DNA from: Bartonella sp. WD16.2
GTDB taxonomy: Bacteria; Pseudomonadota; Alphaproteobacteria; Rhizobiales; Rhizobiaceae
Assembly: GCF_002022505.1 (NCBI RefSeq)
Contig: NZ_CP019781.1
Coordinates: forward strand, 434,001 to 498,000
DNA length: 64,000 nucleotides
Reading direction: 5' to 3'
Below the pieces are notes generated by a model, which was not told the origin of the DNA, searched no databases, and saw only the letters and a program-made list of their open reading frames with translations. The position numbers and the translations under genes were made by a program. Positions 40,433-48,476 of the stretch are shown here, one piece after another; positions within the stretch are counted from its first letter, which is position 1, and each line of letters starts with the position of its first letter.

Positions 40433-40854
40433 ATGTTTGAGATTAATGGAATAGATTTTTAGTTATCTTACTTGTTTTCATTATTGAAGTTGGACCAAAA
40501 GATTGTCCTAAAGTGCTAAAGGTAATAGTAAAGGTTAATGGCATACATCTGTTCGACAGCCAATGAAATGCATTTCGACATCAGTTTGATGATGCAATAA
40601 AATAAACTAAATTGAATGATTTGCAAAAGACATTATCGGATAGCAAAAATCTTATTTCTTACAAGGGATTAACAAAATTTTTTGATTCAATTCATGATAT
40701 AGTGAAGGATGTTCAGGATAATCTTTATATAAATACGACATTTCATAAATTGGAAAAAGATAAAGACGTTTTTGCATACGATAAAAATACATCGGATAAA
40801 AAATTAATGGTACCTGTTGTTCATAATCATGAAGTTATTAGTATAACTTCTTAA
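40433..40854 (+). pseudogene. tatB: tatB remnant
   Basis: MFEINGIDF is followed by an in-frame stop. One base shift later comes LVILLVFIIEVGPKDCPKVL, matching the membrane span and hinge of TatB (GPKDLPK in family members). After further damage a frame of 80 codons (from 40612) keeps LNDLQKTLSDSKNLISY and a hydrophilic tail typical of the TatB C-terminus. TatB is the receptor partner of TatC, so a protein without its membrane anchor cannot work. Confidence 0.82.
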
Positions 40855-40880
40855 GGGTAGAAAAATAGTGAAAACGCATT

Positions 40881-41652
40881 GTGAATTCTAAAAAAAGTGC
40901 AATTAATACCAAATGTAGCACCTTTTAGAGCACTTAATTGAATTGCATTAGCAAATTATTGCATCTCTAATTGCATTTTTTATAATTTTTTAATGTGTTT
41001 TCTCATCAATGATTATTTTTGTGTTTTTTGATATAGTTTTATCAATGGTCGATGAAGATATCGGATGATGGTCCTAAAAATATTTGTTTTCAATCAATGC
41101 AAGTATAGGAAAATTTTTTAACAAAAATAAAATTTTCTGCTTTTTGCGTAGTCATTTTATCATTCCCTAATATGGCTTTCAGCTTTGTAATTTATAGAAA
41201 CAGGGGGTTATAAAATGAGTGTATAGCTTTTTTGCCGTTCTTATTGGTGCGCTAATTTTATTTTTAGTTGGGGGCGCATTTATTTATTGGTTTGTTAGTA
41301 CTTATAATGCTTTAGTTTAGCCTTTCTTAGCAATTTCTACTGGATCTTTATTTAAAGGATAGAGTTTATAACACGTATCTCTAATTATCTGAGCTTTATG
41401 ACACTATTTATCTGGATTTTTAGTTTGATTTTTCAATTACTTCTTATTGTTAGTTTGTTAACGAAAGTTAAATTGTTGACATCTCATATGTTGTCATCCA
41501 AATGAAAGTGGATCATCCTGATTTCTTTTATAGTTGCGGCTATGGTAACACTGTCGGATTTTTTTTACCATGTTTGCGATAGTTTTATCAACGATAGTTC
41601 TTTAGAAATATCTATTTTGATTGCTCGCTGAATGGAAAAGAAATCCTCTTAA
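40881..41652 (+). pseudogene. tatC: tatC remnant
   Basis: Pieces of TatC are recognisable in order: APFRAL near 40918; AVLIGALILFLVGGAFIYWF near 41233; FITRISNYLSFMTLFIWIFS near 41367; then QLLLIVSLLTKVKLLTSHML, KWIILISFIVAAMVTLSD and finally LEISILIAR-stop-MEKKSS to 41652. These match spans 3 to 6 and the C-terminus of the translocase core. Several stops and frame changes interrupt them, and most of the N-terminal third is unrecognisable. No alternative function is plausible. Confidence 0.82.
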
Positions 41653-41713
41653 TAGAAGTTTATATTTTGTATAATAAGTAATCAAATAGAAATGATGCAA
41701 ATAAGGAGTTCTA

Positions 41714-42991
41714 ATGCTCGATATTAAATGGATCCGTGAAAATCCTGAAAAATTAGATGCAGCTCTAGAAAATAGGGGTATTGAACCACAAGCTCAAAGG
41801 TTGATAAAACTTGATCTTGAACGTCGATCGCACGTTGCAAAAATACAATGTGCACAAGAACGTCGCAACGTAGCTTCAAAAGAAATAGGGCAAGCTTTAG
41901 CTGCGGGTGATCAGAAAAATGCTGAACGTATTAAAGCTGAGGTTGAAGAAATTAAAGATTTTCTTTCTTCTGCTTCAATAGAAGAAAAGCAACTGACGGA
42001 GAATCTTGAAAAGACTCTTTCAGCTATACCAAATATTCCATTAAATGATGTTCCAAAAGGCAAAGATGAAAGTGCTAACGTTGTCGTTCGGCACTTTGGT
42101 GCACCTACGACATTTGATTTTACACCGAAGGAACATTTTGATCTTGGTCAGAATCTTAAACAGATGGATTTTGAGCAGGCAAGTCGTTTGTCTGGTGCAC
42201 GCTTTACAATACTTTCAGGGGCATTGGCACGGCTTGAGCGTGCATTAGGTCAATTTATGCTTGATATGCATGTGGATGAACATGGTTATACAGAAGTTTC
42301 AGTACCTCTTCTTGTACGTGATGAAATTGTTTATGGAGCAGGGCAATTACCAAAATTTTCTGACGATCTTTTTCAGACTACAGATGGCAAATGGCTTATT
42401 TCCACAGCAGAAGTGCCATTAGTTAATTTAGTAAATAGTGAGGTTTTTGATATATCAGATTTACCTTTGCGGTTTTCTTCTCTTACACCTTGTTTCCGTT
42501 CAGAAGCAGGGGCAGCTGGGCGTGATACACGTGGGATGCTGCGTCAGCACCAGTTTTGGAAGGTAGAAATGGTATCAATTACTACCGAGGAACAATCCTT
42601 AAGTGAATTAGAGCGTATGACAGAGTGTGCGGAAAGTGTATTGAAACGACTTGGGTTGCCTTTTCGTACTGTGCTTCTTTCTACTGGTGATATGGGGTTT
42701 GCTGCCCGCAAAACTTATGATATTGAAGTTTGGCTTCCAGGTCAGGGGTGTTATCGTGAAATTTCAAGTTGTTCAGTTTGTGGAGATTTTCAAGGGCGAC
42801 GTATGAATGCTCGGTATCGTACAAAAGGTGAAAAAACATTACACTTTGTACATACTCTGAATGGTTCTGGTACAGCTGTTGGTCGTTGTCTTATCGCTAT
42901 TCTTGAAAATTATCAGCAGGCTGATGGATCAGTTATTGTCCCAGATGTTTTGCAGCCTTATATGAAGGGAATAAATCGTCTCACTATTTAG
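41714..42991 (+). CDS. serS: Serine--tRNA ligase
   Basis: 425 residues. An N-terminal antiparallel coiled-coil arm (about 30-105) that grips tRNA-Ser is followed by the class II core, with motif 2 [20 protein letters not shown] and motif 3 near the C-terminus ([16 protein letters not shown]). A TATAAT hexamer at 41670-41675 could serve as a -10 element now that the upstream tat genes are dead. A ribosome site AAGGAG precedes the ATG. Confidence 0.97.
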   Translation: MLDIKWIRENPEKLDAALENRGIEPQAQRLIKLDLERRSHVAKIQCAQERRNVASKEIGQALAAGDQKNAERIKAEVEEIKDFLSSASIEEKQLTENLEKTLSAIPNIPLNDVPKGKDESANVVVRHFGAPTTFDFTPKEHFDLGQNLKQMDFEQASRLSGARFTILSGALARLERALGQFMLDMHVDEHGYTEVSVPLLVRDEIVYGAGQLPKFSDDLFQTTDGKWLISTAEVPLVNLVNSEVFDISDLPLRFSSLTPCFRSEAGAAGRDTRGMLRQHQFWKVEMVSITTEEQSLSELERMTECAESVLKRLGLPFRTVLLSTGDMGFAARKTYDIEVWLPGQGCYREISSCSVCGDFQGRRMNARYRTKGEKTLHFVHTLNGSGTAVGRCLIAILENYQQADGSVIVPDVLQPYMKGINRLTI

Positions 42992-43001
42992 CTTTTGTGA
43001 G

Positions 43002-43091
43002 ATGAGCACCGATACACGTTTATTACTGATAAATGATAATAGTATTTATCAGAAAAATTTTAATGCTTTTTTAAAAATAATACACGTGTGA
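43002..43091 (+). pseudogene. Possible surE 5' fragment
   Basis: A 29-codon frame reads MSTDTRLLLINDNSIYQKNF and then NAFLKIIHV before a stop. It resembles the SurE N-terminus (RILLTNDDGI pattern followed by a helix), with the key metal-binding Asp pair degraded to Asn-Asp-Asn. In Rhizobiales surE lies exactly here, between serS and pcm. The rest of the gene, over 200 codons, is absent. A short match, so moderate confidence. Confidence 0.5.
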
Positions 43092-43127
43092 ATAGGGTAA
43101 TCGTTACGTTAAAAATCGAATGATATT

Positions 43128-43787
43128 ATGGAGCAGAAGAGAAATTTACAATTTCGTGAGGAATTGGCAAACCTTGTACTGAAAATGCGTAGTAAGGGGG
43201 TCGATGATCTGCGCCTTTTTGCTGCGTTTGAGAAAATTCCACGTCACCATTTTGTTGCTGTTCCTTGGCTTAAGAGTGCATATGATAATAAAATTATTCC
43301 AATTGAGTGTGGTGAATATATTGAGCGTTTAGAAGAACAACTTTTAATTCTCGCTGCGTTGTTGTTGGAAAAAAAACATCGTGTTTTAGAAGTTGGTACA
43401 GGTTCTGGTTTTTGTACTGCTCTTATGGCATGTCTTAGTGATCGAGTGATAACGATTGATCGTTATAAAACACTCGTTGAGTTAGCACGACAAAGATTTC
43501 AGACTTTAGGGCTTGACAATATTGTTGTACAGCAGGCTGACGCAAGTAAAGGTGTTACGGGTTTTGGATCATTTGATCGTATTCTTATTTGGCCATCACG
43601 TTCTAATGAACCGGAAGAGTTTTTAGAAATTTTAGCTGGAAATGGAATTCTCATTCAAGCTATTGGGGCAGATGAAGGGGTACAAACTGTTATGCGTTAT
43701 ACGAAAATTGGTAGTCAATTTGAATGTTCGGAAATGTTTCAAGTGCGTTATCAACCCTTTATTGAAAACGTTGCAGAAATACTTTGA
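43128..43787 (+). CDS. pcm: Protein-L-isoaspartate O-methyltransferase family protein
   Basis: 219 residues. Shows FEKIPRHHFV near the start, the SAM-binding VLEVGTGSGFCTALMACL region and a typical post-I motif (ITIDRY). The family repairs isoaspartyl damage in proteins. It follows serS after 136 bases containing the surE fragment, and precedes the NlpD-like gene, an order known across Rhizobiales. Confidence 0.87.
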   Translation: MEQKRNLQFREELANLVLKMRSKGVDDLRLFAAFEKIPRHHFVAVPWLKSAYDNKIIPIECGEYIERLEEQLLILAALLLEKKHRVLEVGTGSGFCTALMACLSDRVITIDRYKTLVELARQRFQTLGLDNIVVQQADASKGVTGFGSFDRILIWPSRSNEPEEFLEILAGNGILIQAIGADEGVQTVMRYTKIGSQFECSEMFQVRYQPFIENVAEIL

Positions 43788-43980
43788 TTTTTAAGGTTAA
43801 GAGTTATGAAGCAACCTTATGTGCTCTATTTAATAATGAATTTCATTTTGATATTTTTTGAAATTTTTATAAGTAAAATGTTCAATCTTTAACTCTTAGG
43901 TAATATTAGCAAGATTTAATAGAATGAGTTGAGTATTGGCCAATAAATAAACCATATATTTGAAATTTTTGAGTAACATT

Positions 43981-45144
43981 ATGCGGTATAGTCTTCAGGG
44001 GATAGCTCTTTGGGTGGCAGCAACCATAATAACGGGTTGTAGTTCTGGTACTCAGCGTTTTTATGATGGTTTTTATAAGAGTGCAACTCCTACTCAGTCA
44101 ACTACGGTCACAGCGATGTCTGGTAATCCAAGAATGTTATCACAAGGTGGAGTAATACAAAGTAGTGAACTGCCACCTGTGGAGTCGCCTTATGATACAG
44201 GAGTTAACGATGATAGTTCATATGATCCTCTAGAACAGGAAGCCACATCTTATTCTGATGGGCACAGAGAGTTTTCGCCTGATGGACGAATTATGGGATC
44301 TCCACCGAAAAATCTTGGAACACTCTCCCATTCACAAGTGAATGATTTTCCTGTTTCTAGACGGGGATCTTATATTGTACAAAGTGGAGATACTCTGTTA
44401 AGTATTGCACAGCAAATAGGAGTTAGTGTTGAGGCTTTAAAATTAGCAAATGGTATGAATAATCATTCTATCCATGTTGGTCAGATGCTCATTGTTCCAG
44501 ATGAACGCACAAGTGTATCTTCGAATGCTCTCAATAATACTCAAGTAACATCACAAACTCCATCTCCAACTCAATCTAAAGTTGTATCCTCTGTTGAAAG
44601 TAGAAAGGATTCATCATCTGTATATGGAACTTCTGTAACAACTACATCTGCGACGAAGACTGATCCATCAAATGTTAAGCAGGATTCTTCTCAGCAAAAG
44701 CCTGCAACTGCTTTATCAAGTACAGTGACTGATTCAGATGATGTTGTTGCTCCACAAGCAACAGGGATTTCTAAAATGCGTTGGCCGGTACGAGGACGTT
44801 TGTTAAGCCACTTTGGTCAAAAGAAAGGAACAGTAGTTAGCCGAGGAATAGAAATTACTGTACCTGAAGGTTCATCAGTAAAGGCAGCGGAAAATGGTGT
44901 CGTTATCTATGCAAGTGATGGATTGAAAGAGCTTGGCAATGTTGTCATGATTCGGCATGAAGACAATATTATCACTATTTATGGACATAATAATAAACTT
45001 GTTGTTAGCAGAGGACAAAAGGTGCGGCGTGGTGATGAGATTGCTAAATCTGGTATTTCAGGAGATATTACAACACCGCGCGTTTATTTTGAGGTCCGTA
45101 AGGACACTGTACCTGTCGATCCTATCAAATATTTAGAAAATTAA
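43981..45144 (+). CDS. NlpD-like lipoprotein with LysM and degenerate LytM (M23) domain
   Basis: 387 residues from the ATG at 43981, which gives a compact lipoprotein signal with the lipobox IITGC (Cys20); a TTG seven codons earlier is the alternative. A LysM domain (YIVQSGDTLLSIAQQIG) binds peptidoglycan, followed by a Ser/Thr/Gln-rich linker and a C-terminal LytM domain. The zinc ligands of active M23 peptidases are missing: SRGIEI stands where H-x3-D is expected and RVYFEVR replaces HLHFEVR. It should therefore be an amidase activator, as EnvC/NlpD are, not an enzyme. Confidence 0.85.
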   Translation: MRYSLQGIALWVAATIITGCSSGTQRFYDGFYKSATPTQSTTVTAMSGNPRMLSQGGVIQSSELPPVESPYDTGVNDDSSYDPLEQEATSYSDGHREFSPDGRIMGSPPKNLGTLSHSQVNDFPVSRRGSYIVQSGDTLLSIAQQIGVSVEALKLANGMNNHSIHVGQMLIVPDERTSVSSNALNNTQVTSQTPSPTQSKVVSSVESRKDSSSVYGTSVTTTSATKTDPSNVKQDSSQQKPATALSSTVTDSDDVVAPQATGISKMRWPVRGRLLSHFGQKKGTVVSRGIEITVPEGSSVKAAENGVVIYASDGLKELGNVVMIRHEDNIITIYGHNNKLVVSRGQKVRRGDEIAKSGISGDITTPRVYFEVRKDTVPVDPIKYLEN

Positions 45145-46271
45145 CGAAGAATCATTTTATTAATATAAAGCTCAAAATCTTCGGGATTGTTTTTGTATTG
45201 TATATTAAAGTAAAAGCTTATTAGGCTATTTTTCAGGTTCTTGTCTTTTAGTAATTTACATGAATGATTTTCGTGCTCATTTAAAGATGTTATTATAAAC
45301 CTTTTAAATTATTTTATGTTCATTATAAAAACAATAACATAAGTACCCAATCATATTATAATGTAATTTTTTACTACAATTTATAAAACAGCTAAAGACT
45401 AAAATGATTAAAGAGTGGCCTTTTTATAGCCTTACAGGAATAGTAATAACTATAGAGTACTTATTGTCAGTTATATTATGTATCTGGTGGATGATGCTTT
45501 TTAATGCTATGCAAAACATGATGTTTTGGAAGTATTTTTGATACTATTATCAAAGTTAGTTTTTAAAGCTTTAGCTGATGGATTATTATAATAAATAAAA
45601 ATTATTACAAAAGATGATAAGGTGATATTCTTCATTTTAAAGGGAATTAATTAAAGTAAGAAGGGCAGAATTATTAATAGGATTTTCAATAAGTTTGAGA
45701 GTTTTTTTCGATGTTTAGTATATTTGATTGCATTATATAATTGATTGAGTCACTAATGACTGGTCTATGTTGCATATATTCCGCAGACGGCATAATAAGT
45801 AGGTTATTCTTTAACAGATTATTACATGTTTTTGCGAGATGTTCTTTATATTAAAGCTTGCAAATAAAGTTTATATCAACTCAATTGATATAAAAAATCC
45901 AAAGTATAATTTACTGGAATTATAGAAAATAATCAGCTCATATAGCATTTAAGCAAAAAATATTATTATACAATTAAGGTTGGCGATCAGTTGAGCTAAT
46001 TTGGGAAACAAAAAATTATTTTACATTAGTTATTTTTTCAATTTATGAGAAATTTCATATTTATTATATGTAATTCATAGAATGAAATCGTTGTTTAGAA
46101 GTATTTACTTATTGTCTTTTAGCTTTTAAGGTTTTATTTCCTTTAGAAAAGCTAAAACTGTATGATGTAGTGATTAGGATATATAGTATCTAAGAAATTT
46201 TTCTTTCTCTAAGCCAAAAGCTTATTTTAGTAGAGGAGAAATACATGGAGTTTAATCTATAGGAGATCAAA
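45145..46271. other. 1.13-kb gap between the NlpD-like gene and yajC
   Basis: The second-longest gene-free stretch in the window. A weak hairpin with a T-rich tail (45173-45195) may terminate the lipoprotein gene. An intact 45-codon frame (45404-45541) is listed separately. In many Rhizobiales an AAA-family ATPase gene (DUF815) sits here; I could not recognise remains of it. The right end must hold the yajC promoter. Confidence 0.5.
45404..45541 (+). CDS. Possible 45-residue membrane protein, or remnant
   Basis: Begins MIKEWPFYSL and is dominated by one long hydrophobic stretch with paired Trp-Trp and several Met (residues 11-36). No clear ribosome site (only AAAG) and no recognised family. 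It may be a chance frame in decaying DNA or the end of a lost membrane protein. Confidence 0.25.
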   Translation: MIKEWPFYSLTGIVITIEYLLSVILCIWWMMLFNAMQNMMFWKYF

Positions 46272-46730
46272 ATGTTTATTACTAACGCTTATGCTCAGGC
46301 TGCAGGCGGCGTTTCTGGTGGGTCGTCGCTTATTACCTTTGTTCCTTTCATTCTGATTTTTGCTATTATGTATTTTTTGATTATCCGCCCACAGCGTACG
46401 CAAATGAAAAAGCGGCAGGAAATGCTTAATGCTGTACGCCGTGGTGATACAGTTGTAACTGGTGGTGGTATTATCGGTAAAGTTACAAAGGTTTATGATG
46501 AGCAGGGTGAGTTAGAGGTTGAAATTAATGACAGTGTACGTATTCGTGTTGTTCGTTCAACTTTGGCTGATGTTCGTATTAAAGGCGAGCCACTTTCGGA
46601 AGAAAAGCCAAAATCTATTGCTAAAATGAAGGCATCAAAAAAGCCTGCCACCAAAACCGCAAAGAAAGTAAATACGGTAATAACGAAGAAAGAAAAAGCT
46701 GTACCCAAAGAGAGTAAACCAAAACTGTAA
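46272..46730 (+). CDS. yajC: Preprotein translocase subunit YajC
   Basis: 152 residues. One membrane span (about 21-40) ending YFLIIRPQRTQMKKRQEML, the YajC signature, followed by the small beta domain (GDTVVTGGGIIGKV) and an unusually long Lys-rich tail. Accessory subunit of the Sec holotranslocon. An excellent ribosome site AGGAG precedes the ATG, and a clear terminator follows. secD/secF normally come next but are absent from this window. Confidence 0.93.
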   Translation: MFITNAYAQAAGGVSGGSSLITFVPFILIFAIMYFLIIRPQRTQMKKRQEMLNAVRRGDTVVTGGGIIGKVTKVYDEQGELEVEINDSVRIRVVRSTLADVRIKGEPLSEEKPKSIAKMKASKKPATKTAKKVNTVITKKEKAVPKESKPKL

Positions 46731-47128
46731 TTGCATTTGTAGAATTTTTCACCCTTATAGAGGTAAAAATAGGCTTTTCGTAGAAAAGCCATTTTATTTA
46801 GGGGTATTTATAATCAATAAATAAAGATTGTATCTTTGTTTGTCATTCTATGAGGGTATATTTATTTGAGTAATTGTTATTGGATTAATAAAGGGTTAGA
46901 ATAGTTTTAGCTGTTAATATAATTATTATGTGATTGAAATGACTTGTTTTTGAGCAAATAGATTAAGAGAAGTCTTCCTTTTTGGGACATGGTTATTTAA
47001 ATGTCGTTTGTAATGTTTTTTGCGTCAGTTTTGTATAGGAGCTGTTATAGCGGTCTAATTTGTTATTGGTCTTTTTTTAGTTTTTGGGGGAGGAAAAGAG
47101 ACAGTTGTTTTTTTAAAAGGCGCTTATT
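46731..47128. other. 398-bp gap between yajC and the Mth938-domain gene
   Basis: Starts with the yajC terminator (46772-46790) and then is AT-rich with no recognisable frame. In related genomes secD/secF lies at this point. I looked for SecD or SecF start or end segments and found none. The promoter for the next two genes must be here; a GGGGGAGGAAAAG tract sits at about 47088. Confidence 0.5.
46772..46798 (+). terminator. Terminator of yajC
   Basis: GGCTTTTC and GAAAAGCC form a perfect 8-bp stem with a 3-base loop, followed by ATTTTATTT, 42 bases after the yajC stop. Confidence 0.75.
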
Positions 47129-47515
47129 ATGTCTCACACAATTCAAATTCGTGAAGCACATTTTCCGGGACGTGCACCTATTGATGCTTATGGAAATGGT
47201 GGTTTTCGTTTTGCTGATATGTCACATCGTGGTTCTATTATGTGTGTACCATCGGGTGTTTACGGCATTAATATGGTAGAGCCTATACCTACTCAGGATG
47301 ATATTTCTCGTATTTTAGAAGAAGCAGATCAGATTGAAGTTCTATTAGTGGGTACTGGAGTCGAATTATTGCGATTACCTGAAACATTACGAGCACTTTT
47401 ACGAGAAAAGCATATTTCAACAGATACTATGAGTACAGGGGCAGCAGTGCGCACATTTAATGTTCTTTTAGCTGAAAATCGTGCAGTTGCTGCAGTGTTG
47501 TTTGCGGTAGAATGA
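47129..47515 (+). CDS. Mth938-domain protein, homologue of complex I assembly factor NDUFAF3
   Basis: 128 residues of the DUF498/Mth938 family. Shows INMVEPIPTQDDISRILEEA, VLLVGTGVELLRLPETLRA and the conserved end TFNVLLAENRAVAAVLFAVE. The human member, NDUFAF3, is needed early in assembly of mitochondrial complex I. Its stop overlaps the start of the next gene by four bases (ATGA), coupling it to an NDUFAF6 homologue. Confidence 0.85.
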   Translation: MSHTIQIREAHFPGRAPIDAYGNGGFRFADMSHRGSIMCVPSGVYGINMVEPIPTQDDISRILEEADQIEVLLVGTGVELLRLPETLRALLREKHISTDTMSTGAAVRTFNVLLAENRAVAAVLFAVE

Positions 47516-48372
47516 CCAATTTTCTCCCTTATTGTCTTGATATTTTACGTGCTACAGATCGTGACCGCTATATATCAGTTTTATTTGCACCTAAAAAAAA
47601 GCGCAGGGCATTAGCTGCTCTTTACGCTTTTAATGCGGAAATTGCTCGTATTCGTGAAAGTGTGCATGATCCACTTATTGGTGAGATACGATTACGTTGG
47701 TGGTATGATTCTATTGCCAATGGTGAAATAAAGAATAATAAATACAATCCAATTTTAAATGATTTATTGACAACAATTGCTTTATTTAATTTACCTAAGA
47801 CAGCTTTTTTACGTTATTGCGATGCGCGAGTTTTTGATCTTTATAATGATCCAATAACAACCATTCATGTTCTTGAAACTTATTGTAATAAGACAGCAAG
47901 TACAATTTTACAGCTTGCATGCCAGATATTAGATTTTGATGCAGCGCAAAATTTCACAAAAGCATATGAACACGGAGGAATTGCTCAGGCATTGAGTGGC
48001 ATATTGCGTCTTTTGTCGCTTATGCAATCACGATATCAATGCTATTTTCCTTCTGATATGTTAAAAGCTATGGGGATGGAAAGGGAGGAGTTGGAGTTCA
48101 ATCGCATCAATAATGAACAAAAACATGAGATCATTAAAGCTATGGTAGCGTTATCAAAAGACCATTATCTCAAGTTTTACGAACATTCTATCACTTTACC
48201 TAAAACACTCAAACCAGCATTTCTTCCATTGGCAATTACACCAGCATCTCTTCAAAGAACGATACAATTAGGAGCGACAGTTTTTCAAGAGAATATAACT
48301 TTATCGCAGCTTCATCGTTATTGGTTGATAACAAAAGCAGTGGTAAGTGGCCGTTTTCCAAAATTATTATAA
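47512..48372 (+). CDS. Squalene/phytoene synthase-like protein, NDUFAF6 homologue
   Basis: 286 residues of the COG1562 fold (IRLRWWYDSIANG, YCNKTASTILQLAC, AYEHGGIAQALSGILRLL). The Asp-rich motifs DxxxD that true synthases use to bind prenyl diphosphates are not intact: the first is replaced by RIRESVHDPLIGE. There is also no carotenoid or hopanoid gene nearby. This fits the non-catalytic branch that includes NDUFAF6, another mitochondrial complex I assembly factor. Coupling to the NDUFAF3 homologue supports that role. Confidence 0.8.
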   Translation: MTNFLPYCLDILRATDRDRYISVLFAPKKKRRALAALYAFNAEIARIRESVHDPLIGEIRLRWWYDSIANGEIKNNKYNPILNDLLTTIALFNLPKTAFLRYCDARVFDLYNDPITTIHVLETYCNKTASTILQLACQILDFDAAQNFTKAYEHGGIAQALSGILRLLSLMQSRYQCYFPSDMLKAMGMEREELEFNRINNEQKHEIIKAMVALSKDHYLKFYEHSITLPKTLKPAFLPLAITPASLQRTIQLGATVFQENITLSQLHRYWLITKAVVSGRFPKLL

Positions 48373-48476
48373 ATCAATGTTATCCAGGAAGCAGTTTATT
48401 TAACTTTTTCCATTGTCAAACAAAATGCTTATTACATTTTTATCTTGGATAACTAAAATTATTCGTAAAATTTTCA

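Noticed and set aside
40612..40854. 80-codon frame that could be annotated as a separate gene
   Set aside because: It starts at a TTG without a ribosome site and matches the C-terminal part of TatB, whose N-terminal part lies just upstream in another frame.
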